Source: Mesotoga sp.
Lineage (GTDB): Bacteria > Thermotogota > Thermotogae > Petrotogales > Kosmotogaceae
Reading direction: 5' to 3'
NCBI GenBank assembly: GCA_011620045.1
Contig: WOZY01000125.1
Coordinates: 1 to 7,513, forward strand
Length of the DNA stretch: 7,513 bases
The notes under the pieces are model-generated. The model did no database searches. It was not told where the DNA came from and worked only from the letters and a program-made list of their open reading frames with translations. The translations under genes and the position numbers were made by a program. This document shows positions 5,925 to 7,513 of the stretch, one piece after another; position 1 is the first letter of the stretch, and each line of letters begins with the position of its first letter.

Positions 5925-6347
5925 ATGGAGCGGATCATACTGATAACGTGTTCTTTGGCGATTATGCTAATGCTTCTTTCGGGATGCTCCTTCATCGATC
6001 CTATGGTAAAAGTAAGCATGTTGGTTAGCAATTTTGAGAGCTACTGGGAAGATGAAAATGCCGTCGGTCTTGCAGCACTGTATCCAAATCCCGCGGCAAT
6101 AAACACGCCAATTAAAACCTGTTTACAAATCGTAGACGCTTATTCAAGCAGATTCGGTGGAAGAGATGTAGTCTCCTTCACTGAAGGAGTGGTCGACGTG
6201 CACTTCAATGTTGGAACAACGGAAGCGACAGTAGAATTCAGCACCGCAATAGACTGGACGTCAGGTCCCGATGTTCATCGCACGTATAACTGGATGGTGA
6301 AAAAATCATCCGGCAACTGGTCAATCTCGAGATCCACTGAATATTAG
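5925..6347 (+). CDS. Small hypothetical lipoprotein
   Basis: A 140-residue protein starting MERIILITCSLAIMLMLLSGC, a lipoprotein signal peptide with the lipobox LLSG-C and the acylated cysteine at residue 21. The open frame extends upstream to 5874. ATG 5925 is chosen because GGAG (5913-5916) lies 8 bases before it and because it puts the signal peptide at the N-terminus. The mature part starts with helices (SNFESYWEDENAVGLAALY). It continues with alternating strands (VVSFTEGVVDVHFNV, EATVEFSTAIDW, TYNWMVKKSSGNWSI). This layout, helices then a curved sheet ending W-x-V-K-K-x-x-G-x-W, is suggestive of an NTF2-like/SnoaL-type small domain, which is inference only. No partner is known, and the divergent neighbour is also exported. 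A weak promoter candidate, TTGACT (5777-5782) with TAGTCT (5800-5805), lies upstream. Confidence 0.8.
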   Translation: MERIILITCSLAIMLMLLSGCSFIDPMVKVSMLVSNFESYWEDENAVGLAALYPNPAAINTPIKTCLQIVDAYSSRFGGRDVVSFTEGVVDVHFNVGTTEATVEFSTAIDWTSGPDVHRTYNWMVKKSSGNWSISRSTEY

Positions 6348-6697
6348 TCGCTTTTTTCTGGGGGCGTCAGCTTAGTAAGAAGAGGACTGACTTTGTATTC
6401 ATTCTTGCCGCTCGCTGAGCGCTGTGAAGAACCGTCCTCCGTCAGTCGTCCAAACCCAAGGATCCGTTCACCGATAAGAGCTGGAAATTATGCCGCTTTC
6501 AGCGGGAGGCTTAAGAACCCTGGATTCCGGATCAGGTCGGAAATGACCCTTAACAGGCTTTCAGGGCAGGCTCAACGGGATTACTGCAGACTAAGTCGTT
6601 TTTTCACCATATCCGAGACGCTCTTAATTCCGTCATACTTAACATGAGGACCGTTCTTGATGCGTACACACCCCGTCCGACTATGGAGCCGTCGAAA

Positions 6698-6713
6698 CCC
6701 CTCTCGAGAGGGG
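6698..6713. repeat. 16-bp perfect palindrome CCCCTCTCGAGAGGGG
   Basis: The 16 bases are exactly self-complementary. With no loop spacer it would form a cruciform or an RNA hairpin with a small strained loop. It sits within the repeat-rich spacer upstream of the permease gene and is followed by ATTAAAG, not a T-run, so a terminator role is unlikely. Confidence 0.6.
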
Positions 6714-6807
6714 ATTAAAGAGCTCTTCAAGGCTTTTGGAGATCCCAGATCCTTACTTGGCCTCTTTGCTTTCCCCTTCTCTCTACTCTCTGAATAAATG
6801 GTTTGAC

Positions 6808-6895
6808 CAAGAACGAAGAACAGATCCTCGCTCTGGAACGAAGAACAGGTGGTTTCCTCGGAGAACGGAGGACGGTCAACGGACAACCTCTGTCC
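6808..6895. repeat. Heptamer-period array (GGNNRAC / GAAGAAC units)
   Basis: Units of seven are visible: CAAGAAC GAAGAAC (6808-6821), CTGGAAC GAAGAAC (6833-6846), then GGAGAAC GGAGGAC GGTCAAC GGACAAC (6860-6887). The 13-base word GAACGAAGAACAG occurs twice (6811-6823, 6836-6848). The units share the AAC end with the array at 16-92, although their first bases differ. Open frames run through the array, as expected for a purine-rich repeat, but no coding function is supported. Confidence 0.55.
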
Positions 6896-6977
6896 GTAGC
6901 TCTTTCCTACCTCCTACTCGCACCCGCTATCACGGACGTTTACGTTTATCACTTCTCAGAAAAGTTTCGAAACCGTA

Positions 6978-7006
6978 TTGTTGTTGAATGATTATTGTTG
7001 GATAAT
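6978..7006 (+). promoter_or_regulatory. Probable promoter of the EamA permease gene
   Basis: TTGTTG (6978-6983) and GATAAT (7001-7006) are separated by exactly 17 bases. The -10 matches five of six consensus bases and the -35 three. The predicted start point near 7013 gives a leader of about 40 bases that contains GAGG at 7040-7043 before the TTG start at 7051. Confidence 0.45.
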
Positions 7007-7050
7007 TCGATCATTACTCCGATTACCACTCGGAAGCCTGAGGTCGTGTC

Positions 7051-7513
7051 TTGAAGAAAAGTGGAGATGGAGTGGCGATCCTCGCCTATATTCTCGTCAG
7101 TTTTTTCTGGGGATCGACCTATCTGGCCATAAAGATCGGTGTTGAGGGCATGCCGCCAATGTTTTTTGCCGGGGTCAGGTTCCTCATAGCTGGCTTGATA
7201 ATGATTGTTTTCTCGTATATCAGAGGCTACGACTTGCCTGCAAGCAAGAGCAAGTTTTCAAGATTGTCGCTTATCGGTCTATTTATGCTGCTAGGTGGAA
7301 ATGGCCTCGTTGTGTTTGCAGAGCAGTGAGTAGATTCAGGTGTTGCTTCTCTCATAATGGCTACTATCCCGATCTTTGCCGGGGTATTGGAGCACTTTTT
7401 CATAAGAACGACTCGGTTGACTTTGAAGGCGCTTTCGGGGCTTCTGCTCGGTTCTTTCGGTGTCTACTTTCTTCTGGTTCCGGCCGAACACGGTATTTCT
7501 GTCGGCATCCCCG
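7051..7513 (+). pseudogene. EamA/DMT-superfamily permease, in-frame stop, cut by window end
   Basis: An inner-membrane transporter of the drug/metabolite (EamA) superfamily, with substrate unknown. The first helix reads ILAYILVSFFWGSTYLAIK, where FFWGSTY is the family's hallmark. It is followed by PMFFAGVRFLIAGLIM (second helix) and LIGLFMLLGGNGLVVFAEQ (third helix). TGA at 7327-7329 interrupts the frame exactly where the family pattern is AEQ-x-V-x-SG. The same frame then continues perfectly as VDSGVASLIMATIPIFAGVLE, LSGLLLGSFGVYFLLVP and on to the window edge. A single G-to-A change (TGG to TGA) explains it. Translation would stop after 92 residues, too short for a ten-helix transporter. 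The start is TTG 7051, after GAGG with seven bases of spacing; GTG 7072 is an alternative with GGAG five bases upstream. The 3' part lies outside the window. Confidence 0.85.

Larger units (their letters stand above)
6348..6977. other. Repeat-rich intergenic region without a supported gene
   Basis: About 630 bases contain several overlapping open frames on both strands, none with a credible start, motif or composition. Instead the region is a patchwork of repeat-like pieces. AACCCTGGATTCCGGATCAG (from 6517) with TTCCG/CGGAA arms (6525-6529, 6538-6542) resembles in reverse complement the widespread GTCATTCCGGA-type intergenic repeats I know from other bacteria. There is also a 16-base perfect palindrome at 6698-6713 and a heptamer array at 6808-6895. 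The parts are degenerate, so the region looks like old repeat debris. Confidence 0.55.

Noticed and set aside
6808..6895. CRISPR-like array
   Set aside because: Units are 7 bases, degenerate and without spacers; this is simple-sequence-like tandem structure, not repeat-spacer architecture.
6393..6991. Several overlapping open frames on both strands
   Set aside because: They overlap one another within repeat-like sequence, including the heptamer array, and none has a plausible start, length or motif.
7327..7329. TGA as selenocysteine in the EamA permease
   Set aside because: The position is not redox-active in the family, no bSECIS-like hairpin is evident just downstream, and a TGG-to-TGA change is a simpler explanation.

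Overview
The window looks like chromosomal accessory DNA from a mesophilic or moderately thermophilic bacterium. AGA/AGG arginine codons are frequent, TTG and GTG starts are used, Shine-Dalgarno sites are strong (GGGAGGTG, GGGGGTG), and the intergenic DNA is rich in degenerate short repeats. The protein set and the repeat style remind me of Thermotogota such as Mesotoga or Kosmotoga. That placement is an impression, not a demonstration. There is no rRNA, tRNA, transposase, CRISPR array or phage gene.

Layout, left to right. (1) 16-92: intergenic array with a 7-base period. (2) 120-950, minus: intact ADP-ribosylglycohydrolase. (3) about 1214-2310, plus: a Pol-beta-fold nucleotidyltransferase split over three frames. 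One break lies in an A7 run near the start. The other lies at a CTT TGA C heptamer identical to the recoding site of prfB. (4) 2311-2775: no gene. (5) 2776-3366, minus: intact plasmid pRiA4b ORF-3 family protein with a good promoter. (6) 3403-3733: no gene, several dyads. (7) 3734-4168, minus: PIN-domain (VapC-like) remnant whose N-terminus is lost or frameshifted. (8) 4247-4426, minus: a 59-residue single-pass membrane protein with an extended -10 promoter. (9) 4707-5660, minus: secreted right-handed beta-helix protein. (10) 5925-6347, plus: small lipoprotein, divergent from the beta-helix gene. (11) 6348-6977: a mosaic of degenerate repeats. (12) 7051 to the window end, plus: EamA/DMT permease interrupted by an in-frame TGA and cut by the window edge.

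The genes form no obvious pathway. Most are single-gene units in mixed orientation. Two products act outside the cytoplasm (beta-helix protein and lipoprotein) and two are in the membrane (small protein and EamA). The cytoplasmic ones are typical mobile or accessory families (ADP-ribosylglycohydrolase, nucleotidyltransferase, pRiA4b ORF-3, PIN).

Two themes deserve attention. First, three of the eight genes are interrupted, and at least three of the lesions are single extra bases. This means either local gene decay or insertion-type sequence errors, with true recoding as a less likely option for the CTTTGAC site. Second, short intergenic arrays share a heptamer period and an NNNNAAC pattern. 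A 16-base motif recurs at two loci about 4.5 kb apart, in opposite orientation, with one mismatch. I found no convincing new multi-gene system.
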